Of a stretch of DNA of 64,000 nt, positions 35,001 through 44,988 are shown one piece after another. The stretch is taken from positions 124,001 to 188,000 of the forward strand of contig JAAYVE010000059.1 in NCBI GenBank assembly GCA_012517315.1, read 5' to 3'. Below the pieces are notes generated by a model, which saw only the letters and a list, made by a program, of their open reading frames with translations, had not been told where the DNA came from and searched no databases. Numbering within the stretch: position 1 is the stretch's first letter; each line of letters starts with the position of its first letter. This stretch comes from Deltaproteobacteria bacterium (lineage in GTDB: Bacteria; Desulfobacterota; Syntrophobacteria; Syntrophobacterales; Syntrophobacteraceae). Position numbers and translations under genes: made by a program.

Positions 35001-36437
35001 TCAGTTGTTGTTGACTCCGAGGAGGAGGTCGGGGTGGACGCCGTAGTTGTAGCTTCTCATGCGGAAATAGTTCTCGAAAAGCCCGATGCGATGGTCCACA
35101 TAATCATAAATCTTGAGCTTGGACTCACACGAATTTCCGTTTTGACCCAGTTCGCGGAGGAAATTAGCCACATGCTGGCGGAAGTAGAGAGGGACCGCTA
35201 GAAAAAGAATGCGGGAATTGAGCTTGAGTTGATGTTCCGCCATGGTCTGAGGCGACAGGAGAAAAGCTGTCGGTTCCTCGGCGACTTCGGACGGGTACGG
35301 TAGCGGATTCGATGCGGTCGGTTCCGGTGAGATCTCCGTTCCCGATGACGGCAGCCGATTGAGGGAAATGGATCGAATTCCCCGTCTGCCCAATTCCGCT
35401 CCCAAAATCGTGTCTTGAACCTCGCCCCCGGAAAGGATCAGCAGGGGCTGACTTCTCTTCTGCAACTCAGCCTGGATGTCGTCGGCAATGATGCGCGTTC
35501 GCTCTTCGTCACGCATGAGGGCATCGAGCATTTGGGCATAATCGGCTCGGGAGTGGTAAGGATAGTCGAAAGCGGTCGGCCGGGCCACCACTTGGGCATG
35601 AATGATTCCACGTCCTTCCCTCGCGTCCTTTTCATCAATGGTGTACACCATGTCCCCGATATAAAAATAAACCAGGCGAGAGAGCCGATCCTTCCTCTGG
35701 GCTACAGTGGAAAGACCGAGCATGTAGCGACAATCGAAGTTGGGTATGAGCTGCGTCAAGACCTTTGACGGGCAACGCTGACATTCGTCCATGATGAGAA
35801 AACCGATGCGTTCGTAGATCTTGCGCCAGTGCCGCAGGGCTTCCCCCGTGTGGGCCAATGTGATGTGCTTTCCCAGGTGGTGACTGCCTTCCGCAAACAC
35901 CCCCACCTCGTCCCTGGGTATCTGAAGAAAATTCTCGATCTTGGTCAGCCAGCCGTCCAACAGGTCCAGCTTGGGAATGAGTATGAGGGTAGGCTGTCGC
36001 CTCTGGGCGACGACGTAGAGAGCGATAACAGTCTTACCGCTCTTGTGCCCGCCGATGAGAGTGGCGAAGTCCTTTTCCAACACTGCCTCCGCCGCGTCCT
36101 GCTGGTAGCTTTTCAATTCGCCGTGGAACTCCAGTTCCAGGGGGGCATGAATGCGCCTGCGATCCACGATGCGGTAGGGTTGCTGAAACTTCTTGCATAA
36201 TTCCAGCAACTGGTCCAGAAAACCACGAGGTATCAGATAGCTCCGACCTTTCTGGCGAAGACAGTTGATCTGGGGGGCAATGTTCCCGATCCATTCTCCT
36301 CGATTATGGCGCAGCTCATAATCGGGGTTGGTGAACACCAGACGATCGTGGATCTTCCTGTCCAGAAGCGGCTGCAAACCTTCGGACGGAATTTTGATCC
36401 ATTCGGCGAGCAAAATGCTAAGGGTTTTGTGAAACAT
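35001..36437 (-). CDS. SF2 helicase-like protein of SSL2/TOTE-helicase type with altered motifs
   Basis: 478 residues. The order matches helicases of the COG1061/TOTE conflict-system kind: an N-terminal FTNPDY...LIPRGFLDQL domain (35-78), motif I GGHKSGKTV (129-137), motif Ia LILIPKLDLLDGW, motif II MDECQR (216-221), motif III GLSTVAQRKD (241-250), and a late LFLAVPLYFRQHVANFLRELG...LKIYDYVDH. Relatives have PTAFGKTV, DECHH, LSATxxRKD and a GRxxR motif VI. Here motif VI reads FLRELGQ, lacking the Arg finger, so unwinding may be lost. The start has AGAAAGG. It is divergent from the gene at 36648. Confidence 0.75.
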   Translation of the reverse strand: MFHKTLSILLAEWIKIPSEGLQPLLDRKIHDRLVFTNPDYELRHNRGEWIGNIAPQINCLRQKGRSYLIPRGFLDQLLELCKKFQQPYRIVDRRRIHAPLELEFHGELKSYQQDAAEAVLEKDFATLIGGHKSGKTVIALYVVAQRRQPTLILIPKLDLLDGWLTKIENFLQIPRDEVGVFAEGSHHLGKHITLAHTGEALRHWRKIYERIGFLIMDECQRCPSKVLTQLIPNFDCRYMLGLSTVAQRKDRLSRLVYFYIGDMVYTIDEKDAREGRGIIHAQVVARPTAFDYPYHSRADYAQMLDALMRDEERTRIIADDIQAELQKRSQPLLILSGGEVQDTILGAELGRRGIRSISLNRLPSSGTEISPEPTASNPLPYPSEVAEEPTAFLLSPQTMAEHQLKLNSRILFLAVPLYFRQHVANFLRELGQNGNSCESKLKIYDYVDHRIGLFENYFRMRSYNYGVHPDLLLGVNNN

Positions 36438-36547
36438 TCAAAATGGCCTTTCTCAACCTGCAGAGGTTCCAGGAGCCGCCGTACGGGCGGGTTGAAGATG
36501 CATCACGATCATGGACTCAACAAGACGTGTGGTGGGGAATCACCTTT

Positions 36548-36576
36548 TTGACACCAGACGGCTGAGTCAATAGTCT
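36548..36576 (+). promoter_or_regulatory. Candidate sigma-70 promoter
   Basis: Perfect TTGACA (36548-36553), 17-bp spacer, TAGTCT (36571-36576), in an AT-rich patch 70 bp before ATG 36648. GACTCA (36513) and TGAGTC (36563) flank the -35 and could form an operator. Confidence 0.5.
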
Positions 36577-36647
36577 ATATCGTAATATAAACACGCACAC
36601 TTTAGACTTCACGGGCCGATGGAAGGCCACAGTGGAAAAGGGCGCAG

Positions 36648-36962
36648 ATGGATCTACAACCTCATGATTATCTGAAACTTCTAGGACAGTTGGCTCGCGA
36701 ATACCATGAGAAATACAAGGACCTCGAATCGGCTCTCCAATCCACTCCGGATGAGGAAGTGATGGGCCATCTCGTCTTCCTCTCCCAACAAACGACGGAC
36801 CGATTCAGGGCTGCGCAGCAGTCCATGTTCGCTCTTCTAACCGTTTCGTCCGAAACGGGCAAGGACAAAGAAATGGCAGCCCTCACAACCATGTGCCGGT
36901 GTTTCGACGAAATCCGGATTCTCTTCCAGATCCTCGCCCAGCGCCAGAATCCGCCTGGATGA
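36648..36962 (+). CDS. Small helical hypothetical protein, 104 aa
   Basis: I do not recognise it. It is predicted almost wholly alpha-helical (YLKLLGQLAREYHEKYKDLE, then QTTDRFRAAQQSMFALL and CFDEIRILFQILAQ), with no membrane segment. ATG 36648 has AAGGG upstream and a good promoter is in place. It is divergent from the helicase-like gene across 210 bp, so the two may share regulation. Confidence 0.65.
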   Translation: MDLQPHDYLKLLGQLAREYHEKYKDLESALQSTPDEEVMGHLVFLSQQTTDRFRAAQQSMFALLTVSSETGKDKEMAALTTMCRCFDEIRILFQILAQRQNPPG

Positions 36963-36999
36963 TCGCACCGTGCAAGCTATCCCTCTGCGGAGCGACTCG

Positions 37000-37030
37000 A
37001 AATTGATCCCTTTTGGGGTATCCTCAATTT
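37000..37030. repeat. Inverted repeat downstream of the 104-aa gene
   Basis: AAATTGA (37000-37006) and TCAATTT (37024-37030) form a 7-bp stem with a 17-nt loop, 38 nt after the stop. No T-run follows, so it could be a weak terminator or a protein site. Confidence 0.35.
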
Positions 37031-37103
37031 GGATACGTTTGTCGGCCGACCCGAGGGAAACCGGACGGCAACGAGGACCTGTGTGACAGGTGCTGCTCCG
37101 TCT

Positions 37104-38333
37104 TCATTCTGCCTTGTTCAGGGCCTTTGGAGATTCCTTCTGCTTCTTGAGGATGAAGTATAACGTGCCCGGGTGCTTGAGGCGCCCGGCCACCTGCTCG
37201 GCAGTCTCCCCACTGCCACAGAACAGATCAACGCGCCCCACACCTTTGATAGCCCCGCCCGCGTCCTGATTCAAAACCCAGCGGTGGAGAGGTTCCCAGC
37301 CAAGAACTTCTCCCCCAGGACCTAGGCGAGGTTCCTCCGATACCAGGAAAGCCAGGGCGCCCCTGGGATGATAGGCCGGGTCGGTCGCTACGGACCGACC
37401 CGGGGTCAAGACCACGCTGAGACTGCCCAGAGGTCCTTCCTGCACCCAGCGGAAGAAAACATAGCTTTCGTTTTGCTGCAGAATTTCATCTCGGATCTCA
37501 GGGTTTGCCTTCAAGCAAGACCGGATGGTCTGCAGGGTCACCTCCTCCTGCGCAAGGGCACCTCGATCGATAAGTGCCTTACCGATGCTCCGGTAGGGGC
37601 GTCCGTTGGTGCCGGCATAACCCAGTTGACGAAACTTCCCCCCAGGAAGGCGGATCTTGCCGGATCCCTGCACATGCAGAAAGAAGACATCCACAGGATC
37701 CCGCAGCCACACCAACTCCCCCTTGTGCCTTGCGAGTTTCTTGAGTCCATCGATTTCCGAACGATCATAGTAAGGAACGACGCGGTTCTCACTGAGCCGC
37801 CCCACAAGCCGCTGCCCGGAAAAACGAGCCGGGTCGAAGAGAGAAAGGTCGATGGTCAAGAGATCCGGTGGAAGACCGTAGACAGGATAGCAGAACTCTT
37901 TACCGGCTTCAAGGCGCCCGTCAAGCACCGGTTCATAGTAACCGGTCACCAGGGGGCTGGATTCTCTGGCGCCGTGAGAAGCTTTGAAAACCTCGAAGGA
38001 TTCGATAATGGAGTCCCTGTTGAGTCGCCCTGAGTCCAGCAAGGCGAGAAACTCCAACAGGGTGGCCCGCAGCGTGTCCGTCCGAATCGTGAGGTCGCCG
38101 AGAGGATAGGTCCGGTCGGAAGGGACTTTTCGGTAGAATTCCAGGCTCCTCTCAACGGCGACTCGCAGGGAGGCAGGGTCGAGATCGTCGGAAAAGGAGG
38201 GCACCTCTTCCGGCGCCAATCTCTCAAACGGTGCAGTGAATCGCGATTCCGCTTCAGGTTCCTTTTGCGGGGGTTCTGCACAGCCAATGAACAGGAACAG
38301 GCAGAACCCCCACCAAAAAAAGCACCGCTTCAC
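37104..38333 (-). CDS. mltA: Membrane-bound lytic murein transglycosylase A
   Basis: 409 residues. A lipoprotein signal peptide ends in LFIGCAE (lipobox), so it is membrane anchored in the periplasm. MltA blocks include SPLVTGYYEPVLDG, FFLHVQGSGKIRLPGG, and the catalytic-Asp region RWVLNQDAGGAIKG followed by RVDLFCGSG (3D domain). It cleaves peptidoglycan glycan strands to anhydro products. The start is GTG, directly abutting the ahcY stop. Confidence 0.93.
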   Translation of the reverse strand: MKRCFFWWGFCLFLFIGCAEPPQKEPEAESRFTAPFERLAPEEVPSFSDDLDPASLRVAVERSLEFYRKVPSDRTYPLGDLTIRTDTLRATLLEFLALLDSGRLNRDSIIESFEVFKASHGARESSPLVTGYYEPVLDGRLEAGKEFCYPVYGLPPDLLTIDLSLFDPARFSGQRLVGRLSENRVVPYYDRSEIDGLKKLARHKGELVWLRDPVDVFFLHVQGSGKIRLPGGKFRQLGYAGTNGRPYRSIGKALIDRGALAQEEVTLQTIRSCLKANPEIRDEILQQNESYVFFRWVQEGPLGSLSVVLTPGRSVATDPAYHPRGALAFLVSEEPRLGPGGEVLGWEPLHRWVLNQDAGGAIKGVGRVDLFCGSGETAEQVAGRLKHPGTLYFILKKQKESPKALNKAE

Positions 38334-39599
<1,266 letters not shown>

Positions 39600-39754
39600 T
39601 TAGAATCTGCAATATTCAATCGTCCGGTCTCCAAAAGGCCGTCTGCTGATCGTGCTCCACCTGAAGTGGCCATGCCACCAGAATGGTCGAGAGGGGCAGC
39701 CGCCCGTGCGGCTTCGAAAACCCATGAGACTCCGCTCAAGAAGAAACAAAGGCT

Positions 39755-39770
39755 CCGGCCTCCCCGCCGG
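39755..39770 (-). terminator. Possible terminator after metK
   Basis: CCGGC (39755-39759) and GCCGG (39766-39770) close a 6-nt loop. On the minus strand a loose T-rich tail (CCTTTGTTTCTTCTT) follows. About 165 nt after the metK stop. Confidence 0.4.
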
Positions 39771-39796
39771 AAAACGATCTCCAAACTTCAGAGTCC

Positions 39797-39845
39797 GCCC
39801 CGCTCGCTCGAACCTCTCTCTCCCTCGGGGGAGAAGGTCGGGGCG
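39797..39845. repeat. REP-like nested inverted repeat
   Basis: Outer arms CGCCCCG (39797-39803) and CGGGGCG (39839-39845) enclose an inner perfect hairpin TCTCCC-TCGG-GGGAGA (39819-39834). The C-rich/G-rich pattern resembles extragenic palindromic repeats common in GC-rich genomes. Only this copy is seen in the window. Confidence 0.5.
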
Positions 39846-39934
39846 ATGGGAGACGACCCGTGGAAAAGCTCTTACCCCTGGCGTTTTCCCGGAAAGATGC
39901 GTGGGGATCGCTTATGACCTTGTTGACGCACCTT

Positions 39935-41104
39935 TTACAATCCTGCGATGTCCCGCAGGGTGTCCACCATGTCGGTCTTTTCCCATGTGAAATCGGGGTC
40001 GTTTCGTCCAAAATGTCCATGGCAGGCGGTTTTCTTGAAAATAGGGCGCAAGAGCCTGAGCCGTCTGATCATCTCGGCGGGCTTGAAGCTGAAGAGCTCC
40101 CGAACGATTTCCGCAATGCGCTCAGGGGCGATCTTCCCCGTGCCGAAGGTGTCGATCATGAGGGAGACGGGTTCGGCCACCCCGATGCTGTAGGCCACCT
40201 GGACTTCCACCCTGTCGGCCAGGCCCGCCGCAACAATGTTTTTGGCCACGTACCGGGCCATGTAAGAGGCCGTGCGGTCCACCTTGCTGGGATCCTTGCC
40301 TGAAAACGCTCCTCCCCCGTGGCTTCCCTGCCCGCCGTAAGTGTCTGCAATGATCTTCCTGCCTGTCATCCCGCAGTCGCCCATGGGCCCACCCACAACG
40401 AAGCGCCCCGTGGAATTGATGAAATACTTTGTTTTTTCATCGATGAGGTCTGAGGGAACGGTCTTCCGGATGACTTCCTCAATGATGGCTTCCCGGATGG
40501 TGTTGTAAGAGACATTGGGGGTGTGCTGAGCGGCCACTACAATGCAGTCGATCCTCGTAGGCTTGTGATCGACGTATTCCACAGTGACCTGGCTTTTACC
40601 GTCCGGCCTGAGAAAGTCGAGGATCCCGTTCTTGCGCACTTCGGCGAGCTTGCGGCAAATCCGGTGGGCGTAATAGATGGGCATGGGCAACAGGACCGGC
40701 GTTTCATTGCATGCGTAGCCGAACATGAGGCCCTGGTCACCGGCGCCCTGTTCCTCAAACAGGCCCTCCCCCGGGTTGACACCCATGGCGATGTCGGGGG
40801 ATTGCTTGTCAATGCTGGTGATGATGGCGCAGGTTTCCCAGTCGAAGCCCATGGACGAATCGTTATATCCGATGTCCTTAATGGTTTCGCGCACGATGTT
40901 GGGAATGTCCACCCAGGCGGATGTCGTGATCTCGCCCGCCACAAAGGCCAAGCCTGTGGTGACGAGGGTCTCGGCCGCTACCCGGGCGGCCTTGTCCTCG
41001 GATATGATGGCATCGAGAATCGCGTCGGATATCTGATCGGCCACCTTGTCGGGATGCCCCTCGGTGACGGATTCAGACGTGAAGAGGTAATCGTGCATGG
41101 ACAT
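39935..41104 (-). CDS. metK: S-adenosylmethionine synthetase
   Basis: About 389 residues. N-terminal [20 protein letters not shown], later [12 protein letters not shown], and the phosphate loop [21 protein letters not shown] are MetK signatures. It makes SAM from methionine and ATP. I start at ATG 41104 (MSMHDYLF), 9 nt after GAAGGAAA; the frame extends 7 codons further. It lies 54 bp downstream of panD and upstream of ahcY. Confidence 0.97.
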   Translation of the reverse strand: MSMHDYLFTSESVTEGHPDKVADQISDAILDAIISEDKAARVAAETLVTTGLAFVAGEITTSAWVDIPNIVRETIKDIGYNDSSMGFDWETCAIITSIDKQSPDIAMGVNPGEGLFEEQGAGDQGLMFGYACNETPVLLPMPIYYAHRICRKLAEVRKNGILDFLRPDGKSQVTVEYVDHKPTRIDCIVVAAQHTPNVSYNTIREAIIEEVIRKTVPSDLIDEKTKYFINSTGRFVVGGPMGDCGMTGRKIIADTYGGQGSHGGGAFSGKDPSKVDRTASYMARYVAKNIVAAGLADRVEVQVAYSIGVAEPVSLMIDTFGTGKIAPERIAEIVRELFSFKPAEMIRRLRLLRPIFKKTACHGHFGRNDPDFTWEKTDMVDTLRDIAGL

Positions 41105-41158
41105 GTTTGCTTTTCCTTCCTTCATGGATAGGGGACGATCCCGTCCCGATTGTTTCCG

Positions 41159-41536
41159 TTACACTCCCGCAGCGGCTGAAATCCCACCAGTCCGTTTCCT
41201 GTTGGACGCGTCCACCAGGACGATTCGGGGCTGGTGCCCCGCCACCTCGGAACCATCGTAATGCGCATAAGAGGTGATGATGACGAGGTCCCCTCTGGCT
41301 CCCATTCTTGCCGCGGCGCCGTTGAGACAGATCACCCCGCTTCCCCTCGGCCCGGCCATGGCATAGGTGTCAAACCGGGCGCCATTGTTCACATTGTAAA
41401 TCTTGATCTGCTCGTACGGGACAATGTCCGCAGCCTGGAGCAGTTCCTCGTCGATGGTACAGCTTCCTTCATAATCCAGATCGGCCGCTGTCACCCTTGC
41501 CCGATGGATCTTGGACTTGAGCAGGATTCTTTGCAT
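41159..41536 (-). CDS. panD: Aspartate 1-decarboxylase
   Basis: 125 residues. The self-processing site is YEGSC (Gly24-Ser25), which yields the pyruvoyl group on the alpha chain. The N-terminal [16 protein letters not shown] is typical. It makes beta-alanine for pantothenate, the substrate of PanC encoded just upstream (38-bp gap). Confidence 0.97.
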   Translation of the reverse strand: MQRILLKSKIHRARVTAADLDYEGSCTIDEELLQAADIVPYEQIKIYNVNNGARFDTYAMAGPRGSGVICLNGAAARMGARGDLVIITSYAHYDGSEVAGHQPRIVLVDASNRKRTGGISAAAGV

Positions 41537-41574
41537 GGGCTTCTCCTCGTCTCCTGTGCATCAACGTATTGGAA

Positions 41575-42432
41575 TCAGTCGTGAGATGGAATGCGAAGTA
41601 TGCAGTTGTCGATGAGTCGAGCCGCCCCCACAAAGACCGCCAGGGCAAGCAGGGTGGGACCGTTGATTTCCGATACCTCCTCAAAAGTCAAAGGGTTGCG
41701 CAGTTCCACATAGTCAATCCGCACATCCCCACCTTCCCCCAGGGTTTCCCGCACCCTGTCCAGGATCATGGCGGCATGCCTCTCACCCCTGTCGACCAAT
41801 GTCTGGGCCTCCTGGAGGGAACGGCTGAGCCCAAGTGCTTTCAAACGCTGCTCCGGGGAGAGATAAGTGTTCCTGGAACTCATGGCCAATCCATCCCCTT
41901 CGCGAACAGTGGGATGCCCCAGAATCTCCACATCCATGTTCAGGTCCTGCACCATTCTTCGGATAGTGGCCAGCTGCTGGAAGTCCTTCTCCCCGAAAAT
42001 CGCGGCGTGCGGTTTGACAATGAGAAAGAGCTTCAATACGACCGTGGTCACACCACGGAAGAAGTTGGGACGACTTTTCCCACAGAGGGACCGAGTGATC
42101 TCCGTCACTTCGACGAATGTCTGGTATCCTTCCGGATACATCTCCGAGGTGGCTGGAACGAAGGCCACATCCACTCCTACCTCACGCGCCAGTCTCAAAT
42201 CCCGTTCCAGGTCGCGGGGATAACGCTCAAAATCCTCGGAAGGCCCAAACTGTGTGGGATTGACGAAAATGCTGATGACCAGGATGTCTCCCTGGTTACG
42301 GACCGCCCGCATCAAACTGAGATGTCCCTCATGGAAGAAGCCCATGGTTGGAACCAGGACAATCCGTTTACCCTCCCTGCGCCATGTTTCCGACTGCTGC
42401 TGCATCTCGGAAATACTCTCGATGATGCGCAT
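41575..42432 (-). CDS. panC: Pantoate-beta-alanine ligase
   Basis: 285 residues. The nucleotidyltransferase motif [15 protein letters not shown] is at about 28-42, with [17 protein letters not shown]-type and SSRN motifs ([14 protein letters not shown]). It condenses pantoate and beta-alanine using ATP. ATG 42432 follows AGGAGGG with good spacing. It leads the panC-panD-metK-ahcY-mltA series; panB is not in this window. Confidence 0.97.
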   Translation of the reverse strand: MRIIESISEMQQQSETWRREGKRIVLVPTMGFFHEGHLSLMRAVRNQGDILVISIFVNPTQFGPSEDFERYPRDLERDLRLAREVGVDVAFVPATSEMYPEGYQTFVEVTEITRSLCGKSRPNFFRGVTTVVLKLFLIVKPHAAIFGEKDFQQLATIRRMVQDLNMDVEILGHPTVREGDGLAMSSRNTYLSPEQRLKALGLSRSLQEAQTLVDRGERHAAMILDRVRETLGEGGDVRIDYVELRNPLTFEEVSEINGPTLLALAVFVGAARLIDNCILRIPSHD

Positions 42433-42471
42433 CTTCCAACCCTCCTGAAAAGACGATTCCAAAACACCAAA

Positions 42472-42501
42472 GAGCCTTCTCGACGCGAGTCAGGAAGGCT
42501 C
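42472..42501 (-). terminator. Terminator hairpin between a small ORF and panC
   Basis: GAGCCTTC (42472-42479) and GAAGGCTC (42494-42501) form a perfect 8-bp stem with a 14-nt loop. On the minus strand it is followed by TTTGGTGTTTT. It lies 18 nt past the stop of the small minus-strand frame at 42519 and 40 nt before panC, so it either ends that gene or attenuates panC. Confidence 0.5.
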
Positions 42502-42518
42502 CGAGCGAAGGGATACAA

Positions 42519-42740
42519 TCACTTTCCTCTAGTGAAATGGATGAGTTGCAGGTCTTCTGGTCCTGGTCCCTTGCGAAGATCCAGGCGAATGAAAAGACCC
42601 CCCTCCGGACTGGCCTCTTGAGTAACAGGCAAGTCCCTGAAAGTCAATAAATTATTCCGGTTGAAGGATACCCCCTTCGCCAAAGCTCTTTCCAAAAGAA
42701 GTCCCCTCCCACGAGGCCTTTTCGCCCGGCGACTAGACAT
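42519..42740 (-). CDS. Possible small basic protein, up to 73 aa
   Basis: Uncertain gene. Support comes from the terminator-like hairpin right after its TAG stop and from a plausible TTG start at 42695 with GGGAGGGGA 8 nt upstream, giving about 58 residues (ERALAKGVSFNRNNLLTF...). The ATG at 42740 lacks a ribosome site. No family is recognised. It lies in the 513-bp space between panC and the acetoacetyl-CoA synthetase gene. Confidence 0.4.
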   Translation of the reverse strand: MSSRRAKRPRGRGLLLERALAKGVSFNRNNLLTFRDLPVTQEASPEGGLFIRLDLRKGPGPEDLQLIHFTRGK

Positions 42741-42789
42741 GAGGAATTTGGTCTCATGAAACCTTTTCTATGATTTGCAAACTGAATGA

Positions 42790-42818
42790 TTGACTTCATG
42801 GGGAGTTCACGCTAAGCA
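42790..42818 (+). promoter_or_regulatory. Weak candidate promoter for acetoacetyl-CoA synthetase
   Basis: TTGACT (42790-42795), 17-bp spacer, TAAGCA (42813-42818), 128 bp before ATG 42946. The -10 matches only three positions. Confidence 0.3.
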
Positions 42819-42945
42819 TTTTGCCTCGGAGACCTACATTGAACCCTTGGTGAAGGCTTGTGGCGCGGACGACACTCGTTCGGTTGGTGGGTTGAGGCGC
42901 AGCGGCGCATTGGACCTGGACTCTGTTTCAACATGGGAGGCACAG

Positions 42946-44898
42946 ATGGGGAGACTTCTATGGCAGCCGTCTAAGAGTCGAATCGAGAATACCAACATGT
43001 ATCAATTTATGCAGGCCGTCAACGAGCGGTTCCACAAGCGTTTCTCCACCTATAACGAGCTGTACCAGTGGTCGGTCGAGAACATCCCCGATTTTTGGAG
43101 TGCCATGTGGGATTACGGGGATGTGATCCACAGCGTGCCCTACGCACGTGTGGTGGACGACGCCACGAAAATGCCTGGTGCGACCTGGTTTGAGGGAGCA
43201 CGCCTGAACTTCGCAGAAAACCTTTTACGCTATCGGGATGATCACGTGGCTCTCAGTTTCAAGGGGGAAGGGCGGGAGACGATCCACCTCACTTACAGGC
43301 AGTTGTACGATCAGGTGGCCAGGATGGCCAAATCGTTGCGAGAAATGGGTATCCAGCCGGGTGACCGGGTGGCTGGTTTTATGCCCAATATGATCGAGAC
43401 CGTGGTGAGCATGCTCGCCGCTACCAGTATGGGGGCCATCTGGTCCTCCTGTTCTCCAGACTTCGGGATCAAGGGAGTGCTGGATCGATTCGGGCAAATC
43501 ACCCCGCGTGTCCTGGTCACTGCCAACGGGTACACCTACGGCGGCAAGAAGTTCGATTCCCTCGGCCAGATCGCAGAGGTGGTCAAAGCCATTCCCAGCA
43601 TCGAAGAAGTCCTCGTTGTTCCTTACACGGATTCACAGCCCGATCCGTCCAGGGTTCCCCATGGTGTGCTGTTCCACGATTTTCTGTGCAGGGAAGAGGG
43701 GCCGGCTATCGATTTCGAGCAGGTCCCATCGAATCACCCCGTATACATCATGTATTCCTCGGGGACAACCGGCGTTCCCAAATGCATCGTTCACGGGGTT
43801 GCCGGGACCTTGATCCAGCATATCAAGGAATTGAAATTGCACTCGGATGTGAAAAGGGAGGACACGGTTTTTTACTTCACCACGTGCGGATGGATGATGT
43901 GGAACTGGCTGGTGAGTTCGCTTGCGCTGGGAGCCAGGGTGTTTCTCTACGACGGCTCGCCCTTTTTCAGGCGCCCCGAGTCCCTCTGGCAGATGGCGGA
44001 AGAGGAGAAAATCTCCATATTCGGCACCAGCGCCAAGTATCTCGCGGCCGTGGAAAAAGCCAACGTGAAACCGAGGGAGACCTTCGATCTCAGTCCCCTC
44101 AAGGCGGTTCTCTCCACCGGATCCCCCCTCTCCGTCGAAAGCTTCGAATACGTATACCGCGAGATCAAAGAGGACCTCGTGCTCTCCTCCATATCGGGTG
44201 GGACCGACATCATTTCCTGTTTTGCCCTCGGCAACCCCATGGGTCCTGTCTATGCGGGCGAACTCCAATGCCGGGGGCTGGGTATGAGAGTGGAAGCCTA
44301 CAGCCCGGAGGGAAAACCGGTCATCGGGGAAAAGGGGGAGTTGGTCTGCACCGCCGCCGCCCCGTCCATGCCGATCTGCTTTTGGAATGACCCCGACGGC
44401 AGCAAGTATCGGGGAGCCTATTTCGAGTTGTTTCCGGGAATCTGGAGTCACGGCGACTACATCGAGATCACCCAACAGGGTGGTGTGATCATATACGGGC
44501 GCTCCGACGCCACCTTGAATCCCGGGGGCGTGCGCATCGGGACTGCAGAGATCTACCGCCAGGTGGAAAACATCCCGGAGATTCTCGACAGCCTCGTCAT
44601 TGGTCAGGATTGGGAGAACGACGTGAGGGTCCTTCTCTTCGTCAAACTCAGGGAGGGCATCGCGTTGACGAACGATCTGGTGAAGAAGATCAAGGACACC
44701 ATCCGGACCAACACTTCCCCGCGCCACGTGCCGGCGAAGGTCATCGCCGTGGAGGACATCCCGTACACCATCAGTGGAAAGAAAGTGGAACTGGCCGTGC
44801 GCAAGATCATCCACAACGAGGAAGTGAAGAACCGGGATGCCCTTGCCAACCCGGAAGCCCTGGAACTCTATCGCAACCTGCCCGATCTCCGGGAGTGA
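42946..44898 (+). CDS. Acetoacetyl-CoA synthetase (acetoacetate-CoA ligase)
   Basis: 650 residues, ANL superfamily. The AMP-binding P-loop is YSSGTTGVPKCIVHG, with TTCGWMMWNW, GGTDIIS, the SHGDY motif and a C-terminal lysine in YTISGKKVELAVRK. The N-terminal region (WSVENIPDFWSAMWDY) and overall length match acetoacetyl-CoA rather than acetyl-CoA synthetases. It activates acetoacetate, for ketone body or polyhydroxybutyrate use. ATG 42946 has GGGAGG upstream; the frame extends 52 codons further without homology. Confidence 0.92.
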   Translation: MGRLLWQPSKSRIENTNMYQFMQAVNERFHKRFSTYNELYQWSVENIPDFWSAMWDYGDVIHSVPYARVVDDATKMPGATWFEGARLNFAENLLRYRDDHVALSFKGEGRETIHLTYRQLYDQVARMAKSLREMGIQPGDRVAGFMPNMIETVVSMLAATSMGAIWSSCSPDFGIKGVLDRFGQITPRVLVTANGYTYGGKKFDSLGQIAEVVKAIPSIEEVLVVPYTDSQPDPSRVPHGVLFHDFLCREEGPAIDFEQVPSNHPVYIMYSSGTTGVPKCIVHGVAGTLIQHIKELKLHSDVKREDTVFYFTTCGWMMWNWLVSSLALGARVFLYDGSPFFRRPESLWQMAEEEKISIFGTSAKYLAAVEKANVKPRETFDLSPLKAVLSTGSPLSVESFEYVYREIKEDLVLSSISGGTDIISCFALGNPMGPVYAGELQCRGLGMRVEAYSPEGKPVIGEKGELVCTAAAPSMPICFWNDPDGSKYRGAYFELFPGIWSHGDYIEITQQGGVIIYGRSDATLNPGGVRIGTAEIYRQVENIPEILDSLVIGQDWENDVRVLLFVKLREGIALTNDLVKKIKDTIRTNTSPRHVPAKVIAVEDIPYTISGKKVELAVRKIIHNEEVKNRDALANPEALELYRNLPDLRE

Positions 44899-44902
44899 CG
44901 GA

Positions 44903-44943
44903 CATGGAAATCTCGGTCGCGATTCTTTCCTCCCATTTCCATG
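44903..44943. repeat. 9-bp perfect inverted repeat between convergent genes
   Basis: CATGGAAAT (44903-44911) and ATTTCCATG (44935-44943) with a 23-nt loop, starting 4 nt after the synthetase stop and 45 nt before the end of the convergent glycosyltransferase gene. It may serve as a bidirectional terminator, but there is no T-run. Confidence 0.45.
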
Positions 44944-44988
44944 GACCGGAGGCGTCTGAGGAACAGTCTTGACGGGAGAGAGGGAAGG

